64,000 nt of DNA from Cellulomonas gilvus ATCC 13127 (GTDB lineage Bacteria > Actinomycetota > Actinomycetes > Actinomycetales > Cellulomonadaceae): NCBI RefSeq assembly GCF_000218545.1, contig NC_015671.1, positions 186,001 to 250,000 of the forward strand, in the 5' to 3' direction. Each line of letters starts with the position of its first letter. Position 1 is the first letter of the stretch. Of the stretch, positions 26,585-35,762 are shown one piece after another. The notes under the pieces were generated by a model. The model had not been told where the DNA came from. It saw only the letters and a list, made by a program, of their open reading frames with translations, and did no database searches. The position numbers were made by a program, and so were the translations under genes.

Positions 26585-27448
26585 GTGCCCGCCCCGCTGC
26601 TGTTCGTGATCTCGGGGCTCACGCAGTACGTCGGTGCGGCGGTCGCGGTGGACCTGTTCGCGCGGGTCGCGCCCGCGGGCGTCGCGTGGCTGCGGGTCGC
26701 GGTCGCCGCGCTCGTGCTCGTGGCGTGGCGCCGGCCGTGGCGCGCGCGGGCGACGTGGACGTGGCCCTCCGTCCGCACCGCGGCGCTGTTCGGCGTCGTC
26801 CTCGCGGGCATGAACGTCGCGTTCTACGTCGCGATCGACACGCTGCCCCTGGGCACCGCGGTCGCGCTCGAGTTCGCCGGGCCGGTCGCGGTCGCGGCGG
26901 TCACGGGCCGCGGGTGGCGGGACCGGACCGCGATCGTCGTCGCCGCCGCGGGGGTGGTGCTGCTCGCCGGCGTGAGCCTCACGGCGGGCCACGAGGCGGT
27001 GCGCGGGCTCGTCGCGATCGGGGTCGCGGCGCTGTGCTGGGCGTTCTACATCGTGCTCGGGCGGCGCGTCGCGACGGCCGCGACGGGCGGGCTCACGGGG
27101 CTGAGCGTCGCGATGGCCGCGGGCGCGCTCGTGCTCGCACCGTTCCTCGCGCACACCGCGGGTCCCGTGCTGCACGACGCGCGGCTCGCGCTGCTCGTCG
27201 TGGTGGTCGCGGTGTGCTCGTCGGTGGTGCCCTACGGGATCGAGCAGGTGGTGCTGCGGCGTGTGCGGCCCGCGACGTTCGCGGTGCTGCTCGCACTGCT
27301 GCCGGCCACCGCGGCCGTGGTCGGTGCGGTGATGCTGCGCCAGGTGCCGCACGGGCTCGAGGTCGTGGGTCTGCTGCTGGTCTCCGGGGCCATCGCGCTC
27401 ACGGCGCGTGCGTCGGACGCCGCCGAGGAGGCACCGCCTCCCGCCTGA
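26585..27448 (+). CDS. EamA/DMT-superfamily transporter (RhtA-like)
   Basis: A 287-residue membrane protein with ten hydrophobic segments arranged as two EamA repeats. The first repeat ends in LPLGTAVALEFAGPVAVAAV and the second in PATFAVLLALLPATAAVVGAVML, the typical paired helices of this family. It resembles RhtA-type threonine/homoserine exporters, though the substrate cannot be told from sequence. The GTG start is predicted from the leaderless -10 element. It converges on the Bpa gene, with one base between the two stop codons. Confidence 0.85.
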   Translation: MPAPLLFVISGLTQYVGAAVAVDLFARVAPAGVAWLRVAVAALVLVAWRRPWRARATWTWPSVRTAALFGVVLAGMNVAFYVAIDTLPLGTAVALEFAGPVAVAAVTGRGWRDRTAIVVAAAGVVLLAGVSLTAGHEAVRGLVAIGVAALCWAFYIVLGRRVATAATGGLTGLSVAMAAGALVLAPFLAHTAGPVLHDARLALLVVVVAVCSSVVPYGIEQVVLRRVRPATFAVLLALLPATAAVVGAVMLRQVPHGLEVVGLLLVSGAIALTARASDAAEEAPPPA

Positions 27449-27449
27449 G

Positions 27450-28001
27450 CTACAGGTACTGCCCCGTGCCGCCCGGCCCGTCCGCGCCCTCGTCGGACGC
27501 CGCCATGCCCGGCGGCCGCACGGCACCGGGCGGCAGCGCGCGGCGCATCTGGTGCAGCTGGGCCTGCGTGGCCATCTGCTGCGCGACGAGCGCGGTCTGG
27601 ATGCCGTGGAACAGCCCCTCGAGCCAGCCCACCAGCTGCGCCTGCGCGATGCGCAGCTCGGCGTCCGACGGCGTCGCGTCCTCCGTGAAGGGCAACGTGA
27701 TGCGGTGCAGCTCCTCGATCAGCTCGGGGGACAGGCCCTCCTCGAGCTCGTGGAGCGAGCGCTCGTGCACCTCGGCCAGGCGCGCGCGGGCGGCGTCGTC
27801 GAGCGGTGCGCTGCGCACCTCGTCGAGCAGCTGCTTGATCATCGTGCCGATGCGCATGACCTTGGCCGGCTGGGCGACCATGCCGCGCACGTCCTCGTCG
27901 GCGTCCTCGGGCTCGTCGGTCCCTCCGGGCTCGTCGGTCCGGTCCGCGGGCACGATCACGATGCGGGGCTCGTCGGGCGCGTGCTGCTGGTCGTCGCTCA
28001 C
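27450..28001 (-). CDS. bpa: Bacterial proteasome activator Bpa/PafE
   Basis: A 183-residue protein of the DUF2587 family, known in Mycobacterium as an ATP-independent ring activator of the 20S proteasome. After an acidic, Pro-rich N-terminus (about 40 residues) come the conserved helices, including VMRIGTMIKQLLDEVRSAPLD and LVGWLEGLFHGIQTALVAQQM. The last four residues are GQYL, the motif that docks in the proteasome alpha-ring pockets. This implies a 20S proteasome elsewhere in the genome. The frame continues far upstream, but only as antisense of the epimerase gene; the GTG at 28001 with GAGAAT six bases before it gives the normal family length. Confidence 0.9.
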   Translation of the reverse strand: MSDDQQHAPDEPRIVIVPADRTDEPGGTDEPEDADEDVRGMVAQPAKVMRIGTMIKQLLDEVRSAPLDDAARARLAEVHERSLHELEEGLSPELIEELHRITLPFTEDATPSDAELRIAQAQLVGWLEGLFHGIQTALVAQQMATQAQLHQMRRALPPGAVRPPGMAASDEGADGPGGTGQYL

Positions 28002-28052
28002 CGGGGCATTCTCACCGACGCGTGGGCCCACGGCCAGGGCGCCGCACGCCAC

Positions 28053-28058
28053 TAGGGT
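28053..28058 (+). promoter_or_regulatory. -10 element TAGGGT of the AGE epimerase gene
   Basis: TAGGGT, six bases (GTCCGC), then ATG 28065. The divergent Bpa gene has GAGAAT at 28008-28013, so both promoters share about 65 bp. Confidence 0.5.
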
Positions 28059-28064
28059 GTCCGC

Positions 28065-29297
28065 ATGGCCTGGCTGACCACCGCTGCTCACGCCCGCTGG
28101 CTCGAGGCGGAGACCGACCGTCTCCTGGAGTTCGGCCGCGCATCCGCGCTGCCGGGCGGCGGGTTCGCCCGCCAGGACGACGCGGGCCGTCCCACCGACG
28201 GACCGCTCGAGCTGTGGATCGCGTGCCGCATGACGCACGTGTACGCGCTGGGTCACCTGCTCGGCCGGCCCGGCTCGGCGGCGCTCGTCGACCACGGCCT
28301 GGCCGCGATCACGGGCGTGTTCGCGGACGACGAGCACGGCGGCTGGTTCGCCGAGGTCGAGCGGGACGGGACGCCGGTCACGACGACGAAGGCCGCCTAC
28401 CCGCACGCGTTCGTGGTGCTCGCGGCGTCGTCGGCCACCGCGGCCGGGCGCCCGGGTGCGCGCGAGCTGCTCGACGCGGCGCTCCAGGTCCAGGAACGGC
28501 ACTTCTGGGACGAGGCCGCGGGCATGGCGGTCGAGGAGTGGGACGCGGCGTTCGGCACGCTCGACGCCTACCGCGGGGTCAACGCGAACATGCACACGGT
28601 CGAGGCGTACCTGGCCGCCGCGGACGTCACCGGTGACCGCGTGTGGCTCGACCGCGCGGTGCGCATCGTCGGACGCGTGGTGCACGGCTTCGCGCGGGAC
28701 AACCAGTGGCGCATCCCCGAGCACTTCGACTCGGCGTGGACGCCCGAGCTCGAGTACAACGCCGACACCCCGGCGCACCCGTTCCGGCCGTACGGGGCCA
28801 CGATCGGGCACTGGTTCGAGTGGGCCCGCCTGACGCTCCACGCGCGTGCCGCGCTGCAGGCCCGCGGCGACGCGGTCCCGGACTGGATGCTGCAGGACGC
28901 CGTGGCGCTGTTCGACGCGGGCGTCGCCGAGGGCTGGGACGTCGACGGCGCACCCGGCTTCGTCTACACGGTCGACTGGTCCGGCGCTCCCGTGGTGCGC
29001 GAGCGCATGCACTGGGTGGCCGCCGAGGCCGTCGCGGCCGCGGCCGCGCTGCACACCGCGACGGGCGAGCCGCGGTTCGACGACTGGTACACCACGTGGT
29101 GGGAGTACATCGGGGCCCACCACCTGGACCGTGAGGGCGGCTCGTGGTGGCACGAGCTGGGCACCGACAACACCGTGTCCCGCACGGTCTGGGCCGGCAA
29201 GGCCGACCTCTACCACGCGGTGCAGGCCGCGCTCATCCCGCGCCTGCCCCTGACGCCGGTGATCGCCCCCGCGCTGGCCGCGGGCCTGCTGGGCTGA
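28065..29297 (+). CDS. AGE-family sugar epimerase/isomerase
   Basis: A 410-residue alpha/alpha-barrel enzyme of the N-acylglucosamine 2-epimerase superfamily, which also includes aldose-ketose isomerases (YihS, mannose isomerase) and cellobiose 2-epimerase. Conserved active-site segments are visible in order: RMTHVYALGHLL (Arg), NANMHTVEAYLAA (His), GHWFEWARL (His and Glu) and KADLYHAVQA (His). The spacing and NxxMH form look closer to YihS-type isomerases than to GlcNAc epimerase, so a hexose such as mannose or a derivative is the likely substrate. Cytoplasmic, with no signal peptide. Confidence 0.85.
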   Translation: MAWLTTAAHARWLEAETDRLLEFGRASALPGGGFARQDDAGRPTDGPLELWIACRMTHVYALGHLLGRPGSAALVDHGLAAITGVFADDEHGGWFAEVERDGTPVTTTKAAYPHAFVVLAASSATAAGRPGARELLDAALQVQERHFWDEAAGMAVEEWDAAFGTLDAYRGVNANMHTVEAYLAAADVTGDRVWLDRAVRIVGRVVHGFARDNQWRIPEHFDSAWTPELEYNADTPAHPFRPYGATIGHWFEWARLTLHARAALQARGDAVPDWMLQDAVALFDAGVAEGWDVDGAPGFVYTVDWSGAPVVRERMHWVAAEAVAAAAALHTATGEPRFDDWYTTWWEYIGAHHLDREGGSWWHELGTDNTVSRTVWAGKADLYHAVQAALIPRLPLTPVIAPALAAGLLG

Positions 29298-29319
29298 CGC
29301 CGGGCTGACCCGGGCCGGC

Positions 29320-30336
29320 TCAGGGCACCAGCAGCAGCTTGCCGAGCACCTCGCCCGACGCGAGGAGCTCGTGCGCCCGGCCCGCCTGCTCGAACGGCAG
29401 GGTCGCGTGCACCACCGGTCGCACGCGGCCGTCCGCGACCAGCGGCCACGCGCGCGCCCGGACCTCGGACATGATCCGCGCCTTGTCCGACGACGAGCGT
29501 GAGCGCAGCGTGGTGGTCAGCACCGCGCCGCGCCGCGCGAGCAGCTCACCGAGGTCGATCTGAGCGCGCCGGCCGCGCTGCAGCCCGATCACGACGACGC
29601 GCCCGTCGAGCGCGAGCATCGCGACGTTGTCGGCCAGGCCGCCCGCGCCCAGGACGTCGAGCACGACGTCGACGCCGCGGCCGTCGGTCGCGGCACGGAC
29701 CTGCTCGACGAGGTCGTCGGCGCGGTGGTCGAGCACGACGAGCGACCCGTCCGGGACCAGGCGTGCGACGCGCTCCACGCGCTCGCGCCCACCCGCCGTG
29801 GCCAGGACACGCAGCCCGAGCGCATGCGCCAGCTGGACGGTGACGCTGCCCACACCACCGGACCCGCCACGCACCAGGAGCGTCTCACCGGGCGTCGCGC
29901 GGCCCGTCTCGAGCACGGTCCAGGCGGTCGCGAGCGCCTCGGGAAGTGCCGCCGCGTCGTTCGTCGGGACGTGGTCGGGGACGTGCAGCGCCAGCTCCGC
30001 GGCAACGACGACCCGTTCGGCGTAGCCGCCGCCCGGGAGCAGCGCCGCGACGCGGTCACCCGGTTGCCACCGCTCGTCGGACCCGGGACCAGTCCCGCCC
30101 CGGGCGCCCACCGCCGCACCGACCGCACGCACCACGCCGGCGACCTCCAACCCCGGCCACGGCGGGGTCCCAGGTGGGGCGGGGTAGTGTCCCTCCCGCT
30201 GCAGGAGGTCTGCCCGGTTGATCCCGGCCGCCTCGACCTCCACCAGGAGGTCGGACAGGCCCGGCTGCGGATCGGGCACCAGCGCGACCTCGAGGACCTC
30301 CGGTCCACCCGGTCGAGTGATCGTGACGGCTCGCAC
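29320..30336 (-). CDS. NAD(P)H quinone oxidoreductase, PIG3-type zinc-independent MDR
   Basis: A 338-residue medium-chain dehydrogenase/reductase. The N-terminal GroES-like domain includes AAGINRADLLQREGHYP and PPWPGLEVAGVV; the Rossmann fold has the nucleotide loop LLVRGGSGGVGSVTVQLAHALG. No structural or catalytic zinc ligands are present, as expected for the quinone oxidoreductase/PIG3 branch. An insertion at about residues 76-86 (GARGGTGPGSDE) is longer than usual. The GTG start is preceded by TAAGGT and six bases. It is convergent with the epimerase gene and divergent from the conservon. Confidence 0.9.
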   Translation of the reverse strand: MRAVTITRPGGPEVLEVALVPDPQPGLSDLLVEVEAAGINRADLLQREGHYPAPPGTPPWPGLEVAGVVRAVGAAVGARGGTGPGSDERWQPGDRVAALLPGGGYAERVVVAAELALHVPDHVPTNDAAALPEALATAWTVLETGRATPGETLLVRGGSGGVGSVTVQLAHALGLRVLATAGGRERVERVARLVPDGSLVVLDHRADDLVEQVRAATDGRGVDVVLDVLGAGGLADNVAMLALDGRVVVIGLQRGRRAQIDLGELLARRGAVLTTTLRSRSSSDKARIMSEVRARAWPLVADGRVRPVVHATLPFEQAGRAHELLASGEVLGKLLLVP

Positions 30337-30342
30337 CCGGGC

Positions 30343-30348
30343 ACCTTA
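30343..30348 (-). promoter_or_regulatory. -10 element TAAGGT of the quinone oxidoreductase gene
   Basis: Minus-strand TAAGGT, six bases (GCCCGG), then GTG 30336. Confidence 0.5.
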
Positions 30349-30525
30349 CGACCGTTCAGGTGGGCCAGAGTGTCCCCATCTGTCCGTATCTTCCCGGGTG
30401 AGGTCCGTGGCAAACTCTGCGGCGGGCTAATGGTCGTAGGTCCAGAGGCCGATGTAGCCGCACGGGCAGCCTGTGGTCGCACCCCCCGACCACGAGGGCC
30501 CGCGTCAGGTGAGGAAGGAAAAGAG

Positions 30526-33500
30526 ATGCTGCGACGACTTGGCATTCGGGCCAAGGTGCTGGCCGTTCTGGCCGTCCCGATGCTCGTGCTCGCCTTGCTC
30601 GGTGTGTACATCTCGGCGACCTCGATCTCCGCCTGGCAGGACGCGCGCGGCACCCAGCAGGTGACCGAGACCCTCGAGGCCTACCAGCCGCTCGGGCAGG
30701 CGATCGACGGCGAGTTCGTCACGTCGATGACGACGACCGACCCGGACGCGATCGCGAAGGCGCAGGCCACCACGGACGCCGCGCTCGCGCGGGTTCGCAA
30801 GGTCACAGCCGACCTCGACCTCAGCCAGTTCCCGCCCGCACTCGTGCAGCAGTTCCGCTCGGTGCAGGAGGACTACGACACGACGCTCGTCAACGCCCGG
30901 ACCGCCGTGAACCGCGGTGGGTCGAGCTCCACGGTGCGCGCCAACTTCGAGACGATCGAGGACGGCCAGCTCGAGCTCGTCGCGCAGCTGTCGGAGACGT
31001 TCCAGAACCGTGACGTCGCGACCGCCGTCAACTCCTACCTCGCGCTGTCCACGCTCTCGACCGCACTGGTCGGCGAGCTCATCGACGGCATGACCCTGGT
31101 CTCGGGCAGCTACAGCCCCACGCTCGGCGGCGTCTACGGGGACACCGTCCAGCAGGTCGAGATCATGCGTGCCGACGCGGCCGCCGCCCTCTACCGCGTC
31201 TCCGGGCTCGACGCGACGATGCCGTCGAACCAGCCGAGCTCGGCGTTCATCGCGATGCGCACGCTGCTGTCCGCCGGTACCGCGGACACGGTCACCAAGG
31301 TGGACCCCGCCAAGTACGGCGCGGACATCGAGGAGCAGACCACCGCGCTGGTCGCGCTCGCCGGCCAGTCCATCGCACACGCGCAGGAGCTGGCGGCCGA
31401 CGAGGCCGCGGCCGCGCGCAACCAGGCCATCCTGACGATCGCCGCGACGATCCTCGCCGCCGCGGCCTCGCTGCTGCTCGCGCTCGTCGTCGCCCGAAGC
31501 ATCGTCACCCCGCTGCGACGCCTGACGTCCGCTGCGTCCGACGTGCGTGAGCGCCTGCCGCGCATCGTCGAGCAGGTGGCCACCCCCGGTGAGCAGCCGG
31601 ACGTGCAGCTCGACCCCATCCCGGTCACGTCCCGTGACGAGGTCGGCCGTCTGGCCCAGGCGTTCAACTCGATGAACGCGACCACCGTCCGCGTCGCCCA
31701 GGAGCAGGCGATGCTGCGTGGCTCGATCGCGGAGATGTTCGTCAACGTCGCCCGGCGCGACCAGGTGCTGCTCAACCGCCAGCTGTCGTTCATCGACTCG
31801 CTCGAGCGGTCCGAGGAGGACCCGAACACGCTGGCGAACCTGTTCCGCCTCGACCACCTCGCCACCCGGATGCGTCGCAACGCCGAGTCCCTCCTGGTGC
31901 TCGCCGGCATCGACTCGGGACGTCGCCTGCGCGACACCATGCCGCTGTCCGACGTGATCCGTACCGCGTCCTCGGAGATCGAGCAGTACGACCGGATCGA
32001 GCTCGACCTGCAGATCGACCCGCACATGCTCGGCTTCAACGCCCTGCCCGCGGCTCACCTGCTGGCCGAGCTGCTCGAGAACGCCACGGTGTTCTCCGAG
32101 CCCGAGACGCCCGTCACGGTCACCACCGGTGTGTCCGGCCAGTTCGTCGTGGTGCGCGTGCGCGACCACGGCCTGGGCATGACCGAGGACGAGATCCGCG
32201 CGGCCAACGCGAAGATCGCGTCGTCCGCCGCGGGTGACGCGCTGGGTGCGCAGCGCCTGGGCCTGTTCGTGGTGGGCCGCATCGCCCAGAAGCTGGGCGC
32301 CGCGGTGCGCCTGGCCAAGGCCGAGGGCGGCACGGGTACGGACACCACCGTGCTGTTCCCCGCCACGCTGTTCGCGAGCACCGAGACCGACACCTACGGC
32401 GCGCCGGGCGTCGCGCAGGAGATGGCGCTCGACGCCGCTGCCGCGCCCGAGGTCGCGCCCGTGGACCTGACCGCGCTGACCGACGGCGAGACCGCCCTCG
32501 GCCTGCCGCGCCGCCGCCGTGTCGAGGGCGAGGCCGAGTCCGGCGCGATCCCCGTGACGCAGGTGGGCCTGCCCACGCGAGGCGGCGGCGAGCTGCCCAC
32601 GCGTGGTGGCGACCTGCCCGCACGTCCCCGCAAGACGTTCGACGAGGACAACATCGTCCTCCCCGAGGCCCCCGCGGCGACGCTGTCGCCCGACCTGTCG
32701 ACGGCCGCACCCGACTGGCGCCCCGCCGCGCTCGAGTCCACCGGTGGTGGCCTGCCCAGCCGCAGCGGCCGCACGTCCGCGTGGCAGGCGCCCGAGCCCG
32801 TCGCCGACGAGCCCGTGGCTCCCGCAGCTCCCGCCTCGCCAGCCGCGCGTGCGGGTCTGTTCTCCGGCTTCCGTGGCCGCTCGGCCGCCGAGGGCGGTGT
32901 CCCCGGCCTCGCCGCGGACGGCGACGAGAACCGGTCCGACCAGGTGCGTGCGCCGTGGATGTCGCTCGGTGCGCACGGTCAGGCGCCCGCGCCGATCGTG
33001 GTGCCCGGCCTCGCCGAGGACGAGGAGCAGTGGGCTCCGCAGCAGGACTCCGGTGCGTCCGACGAGGCCTACCAGCCGGCCGCGTTCGAGCAGGGTGCTC
33101 CGCTGGGTGGTGTCGAGCAGGCTCCGGCTGAGCCCGAGGCCTACCAGCCGGCCGCGTTCGAGCAGGGTGCTCCGCTGGGTGGTGTCGAGCAGGCTCCGGC
33201 TGAGCCCGAGGCCTACCAGCCGGCCGCGTTCGAGCAGGGTGCTCCGCTGGGTGGTGTCGAGCAGGCTCCGGCTGAGCCCGAGGCCTACCAGCCGGCCGCG
33301 TTCGAGCAGGGTGCTCCGCTGGGTGGTGTCGAGCAGGCTCCGGCCGAGCCCGAGGCCTACCAGCCCGCTGCGTTCGAGCAGGGTGCGCCGCTGGGTGGCG
33401 CACACGCGGTGGATGCGCCCGCGCAGTACGAGCCCGCGCCGTTCGAGCCCGCCTCCTACGAGCCCGCCCCGTTCGAGCCGGCCGCCTTCGAGCCCGCCGT

Positions 33501-35229
33501 GCACGAGCCGGCCGCCTTCGAGCCGGTGGCCGACGAGCCCGCGGCGTACGACGCGCCCGCGTTCGAGCCGTCCGGCTACGAGCAGCACGTGCCGGCGGAG
33601 GAGACCGTCGCGGCACCGGCCGCGGCCCCTCAGTGGTTCGAGGCGCCCGCCTTCGAGGCTCCGGTGTTCGACCAGGCTGCCTCGGCGGCAGTCGTGGACG
33701 AGCCCGAGTCGACCGCCTATGACGCGCCGGCCGCCTACGAGGCCGCGGCGTACGTCCCGACGTACGACGCACCCGCCGAGCCGGCCGCGCAGACGCCCGC
33801 ATCCGACGAGCAGGCTGCGGCGCAGTCGCCCGTCGCACCGGCGCCCGCCCCGGTGAGCTACACCGCGTACAGCGGTTACGCCGGTTGGGCCGCCCCGACG
33901 CAGACGCCCGACCCGCAGGCGCCGTTCGACTTCGAGCGCACGCTCGACGAGGCGCGCGCGTGGCACACGGGTGCGCTGCCCACCGTGGCCGAGCCCGCGG
34001 CGCCGGTCGTCGAGCAGCCCGCGGCCGTCGCGGAGCCCGCGCCCGTCGTCGAGCAGCCGACCGACCAGCCCGAGCCCGTCGCGCAGGCGCAGGCCGAGCC
34101 GGTCGCGCAGGACGTGCCCGCGTGGGAGCCCCCGGCCTGGGAGCCCCCGAGCTGGGAGGCGCCGACGCAGCTCGTCGAGCCGATCGTCGAGCCCGTGCTG
34201 GTCGAGGAGCCCGTCGAGGCGTACGCGGCGCCGGCCGTCGAGCCGGTCCAGGAGCAGTCGTTCGCCGTGCCGGCGCTCGCCGAGGACCCGGCGGACGCCC
34301 CGCAGTGGGCCGAGACGACGCCCGCGTGGGGTGCGCCCGCCTGGCCCTCGCTGGCCGACGCGGAGGCACCCGCCGAGAGCCCGGCACCCGTCGCCGAGCC
34401 GCAGCCGCAGGCCTACGCCGCTCCGACGCCGGCACCCGAGCCGGTCGCCCCGGCCGTGTCCGCCGCTCCGGCACCGGCGTTCGGTGGCTTCGGCGCCACG
34501 GGCCTCGGCGACATGCAGGCGCCTGCCGCCGCACAGCCCGCGCCCGCCGCCGAGGACGACCGTCCCCGCAAGAAGTGGGGCCTGTTCGGACGTCGCAAGC
34601 CCGAGGCGGAGACCGCGGCACCCGCTGCCGCGTCGTTCGCACCGTCGCCGGCTCCCGTGGAGCCCGCGCCGGAGCCGGTCCGCACGTCGGCGTGGTCGGC
34701 CCCCGCCGAGCCGGCCGCACCGGCTCCGGCCGCGGCGCCGTCGTGGTCCGCCCCGCAGTGGTCCGCGCCGGAGGCCCCCGCCCCCGCCGCGCCCGAGCCG
34801 GTCGCGGCCGCGCCCGCCGCGGGCTGGGCACCGCCCGAGTGGGCCGCCTCGCGCCCCGCTGCACCGGCGCCCGCGCCGCAGGCCGCGGTCGACGTGCCGA
34901 ACCCGATGCTGCCGCCGTCGGTCGCGCCCCGCATCGGGACGCTCGACGACAACGTGGCGGCCATGCTCGCGCTGCGGTCGGACATCCAGGAGCAGGCCCT
35001 GTCGGAGCTCTCGCAGCTCTCGGCCTACCGGCCGGCCGCCAACAGCTCCGGCGAGCGGCTCACCAAGCGCGTGCCGACCGCGATCCCGCAGACCGCGGCC
35101 GAGCCGTCCACCGAGGCGCCGGTCCAGCGCGACGCGAACGAGCTGCGGAGCCGTCTGTCCAGCTTCCAGTCCGGAACGTCGCGCGGTCGCCAGGCCGCCG
35201 GCCCGAACGACACCCCGAGGACATCGTGA
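30526..35229 (+). CDS. cvnA: Conservon sensor histidine kinase with a ~950-residue repetitive tail (CvnA-like)
   Basis: A 1567-residue membrane kinase, first gene of a four-gene conservon. A membrane segment at about 10-30, an extracellular nitrate-sensor-like helical domain (about 35-295), a second membrane segment (about 301-324) and a HAMP region precede the kinase. The H-box-like RLDHLATRMRRNAESLLVLAG (His about 444), N-box LLENATVFSEP and G-boxes DHGLGMTEDEI and LGLFVVGRIAQKLGA are intact. From about residue 620 the protein is Pro/Ala/Glu-rich and low-complexity, with a 24-residue repeat at 847-958. A tail this long is far beyond the core kinase. GAGGAAGGAAAAG is the ribosome binding site. 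The signal sensed is unknown. Confidence 0.9.
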   Translation: MLRRLGIRAKVLAVLAVPMLVLALLGVYISATSISAWQDARGTQQVTETLEAYQPLGQAIDGEFVTSMTTTDPDAIAKAQATTDAALARVRKVTADLDLSQFPPALVQQFRSVQEDYDTTLVNARTAVNRGGSSSTVRANFETIEDGQLELVAQLSETFQNRDVATAVNSYLALSTLSTALVGELIDGMTLVSGSYSPTLGGVYGDTVQQVEIMRADAAAALYRVSGLDATMPSNQPSSAFIAMRTLLSAGTADTVTKVDPAKYGADIEEQTTALVALAGQSIAHAQELAADEAAAARNQAILTIAATILAAAASLLLALVVARSIVTPLRRLTSAASDVRERLPRIVEQVATPGEQPDVQLDPIPVTSRDEVGRLAQAFNSMNATTVRVAQEQAMLRGSIAEMFVNVARRDQVLLNRQLSFIDSLERSEEDPNTLANLFRLDHLATRMRRNAESLLVLAGIDSGRRLRDTMPLSDVIRTASSEIEQYDRIELDLQIDPHMLGFNALPAAHLLAELLENATVFSEPETPVTVTTGVSGQFVVVRVRDHGLGMTEDEIRAANAKIASSAAGDALGAQRLGLFVVGRIAQKLGAAVRLAKAEGGTGTDTTVLFPATLFASTETDTYGAPGVAQEMALDAAAAPEVAPVDLTALTDGETALGLPRRRRVEGEAESGAIPVTQVGLPTRGGGELPTRGGDLPARPRKTFDEDNIVLPEAPAATLSPDLSTAAPDWRPAALESTGGGLPSRSGRTSAWQAPEPVADEPVAPAAPASPAARAGLFSGFRGRSAAEGGVPGLAADGDENRSDQVRAPWMSLGAHGQAPAPIVVPGLAEDEEQWAPQQDSGASDEAYQPAAFEQGAPLGGVEQAPAEPEAYQPAAFEQGAPLGGVEQAPAEPEAYQPAAFEQGAPLGGVEQAPAEPEAYQPAAFEQGAPLGGVEQAPAEPEAYQPAAFEQGAPLGGAHAVDAPAQYEPAPFEPASYEPAPFEPAAFEPAVHEPAAFEPVADEPAAYDAPAFEPSGYEQHVPAEETVAAPAAAPQWFEAPAFEAPVFDQAASAAVVDEPESTAYDAPAAYEAAAYVPTYDAPAEPAAQTPASDEQAAAQSPVAPAPAPVSYTAYSGYAGWAAPTQTPDPQAPFDFERTLDEARAWHTGALPTVAEPAAPVVEQPAAVAEPAPVVEQPTDQPEPVAQAQAEPVAQDVPAWEPPAWEPPSWEAPTQLVEPIVEPVLVEEPVEAYAAPAVEPVQEQSFAVPALAEDPADAPQWAETTPAWGAPAWPSLADAEAPAESPAPVAEPQPQAYAAPTPAPEPVAPAVSAAPAPAFGGFGATGLGDMQAPAAAQPAPAAEDDRPRKKWGLFGRRKPEAETAAPAAASFAPSPAPVEPAPEPVRTSAWSAPAEPAAPAPAAAPSWSAPQWSAPEAPAPAAPEPVAAAPAAGWAPPEWAASRPAAPAPAPQAAVDVPNPMLPPSVAPRIGTLDDNVAAMLALRSDIQEQALSELSQLSAYRPAANSSGERLTKRVPTAIPQTAAEPSTEAPVQRDANELRSRLSSFQSGTSRGRQAAGPNDTPRTS
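33064..33399 (+). repeat. 72-bp in-frame tandem repeat in the conservon kinase
   Basis: Four complete 72-bp copies start at 33064, 33136, 33208 and 33280, and a partial fifth covers 33352-33399. Copies 2 and 3 are almost identical in DNA, while the last is more diverged. Each encodes 24 residues that begin EAYQPAAFEQGAPLGG and end in VEQAPAEP. Near-identity at synonymous positions indicates recent expansion, so copy number may vary between strains. Confidence 0.95.
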
Positions 35230-35299
35230 CCCCCACCATCGCCCCCGCCGTGGGGACGTACGAACCCGCAGTCGTCGACTGCACCAGCAAGGAGGAAGT

Positions 35300-35749
35300 G
35301 TGACCGCGCTCAGCACCGAGGCAGCCAACTTCGGCTGGCTCCTGGACAACTTTGTCCGGACCGTGCCCGGCACTCGCCACACACTTGTGGTGTCGGCCGA
35401 CGGTCTTCTCATGGCAATGTCGGAGCAGCTGGACCGCACCAGTGGCGACCAGCTCGCAGCGATCGTCTCCGGCATGTCGAGCCTGACCCGTGGCGCGGCG
35501 CGCCAGCTGCGTGCGGGGGAGGTGCGTCAGGCGATCATGGAGATGGACAACTTGTTCCTCTTCCTCATGAGCGTCTCGAACGGCTCCGTCCTCGCCGTGG
35601 TTGCCGAGTCCAGCTGCGACGTCGGCCTCATCGGATACGAGATGGCCATGCTCGTGTCCCGGACCGAGGCGACGCTGACCCCGCAGCTCATCTCCGAGAT
35701 GCGCGGCCAGCTCCCCGTCGACGGCGCCACCCGAGCCCCTGCCGTCTGA
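35300..35749 (+). CDS. cvnB: Roadblock/LC7 domain protein (CvnB-like)
   Basis: A 149-residue roadblock/LC7 protein, second gene of the conservon. The fold is recognised from NFGWLLDNFVRTVPGTRHTLVVSADGLLMAMSEQLDR and LFLMSVSNGSVLAVVAESSCDVGLIGYEMAMLV. Such proteins dimerise and act as partners or regulators of small Ras-like GTPases (compare MglB), here most likely the GTPase at 36121. AAGGAGGAAG directly before GTG 35300 sets the start. It follows the kinase by 70 bp and precedes the DUF742 gene by 13 bp, so the four genes form an operon. Confidence 0.93.
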   Translation: MTALSTEAANFGWLLDNFVRTVPGTRHTLVVSADGLLMAMSEQLDRTSGDQLAAIVSGMSSLTRGAARQLRAGEVRQAIMEMDNLFLFLMSVSNGSVLAVVAESSCDVGLIGYEMAMLVSRTEATLTPQLISEMRGQLPVDGATRAPAV

Positions 35750-35762
35750 GGAGCCCTACTCC

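Noticed and set aside
33064-33399. CRISPR-like regular repeats
   Set aside because: The repeats are contiguous, in frame and without unique spacers, and no cas genes are nearby; it is a coding tandem repeat.
30505-35475. A 1656-codon open frame antisense to the conservon kinase
   Set aside because: It mirrors the Pro/Ala/Glu-rich repeats as Arg/Gly/Leu-rich sequence with no domain; a GC-rich shadow frame.
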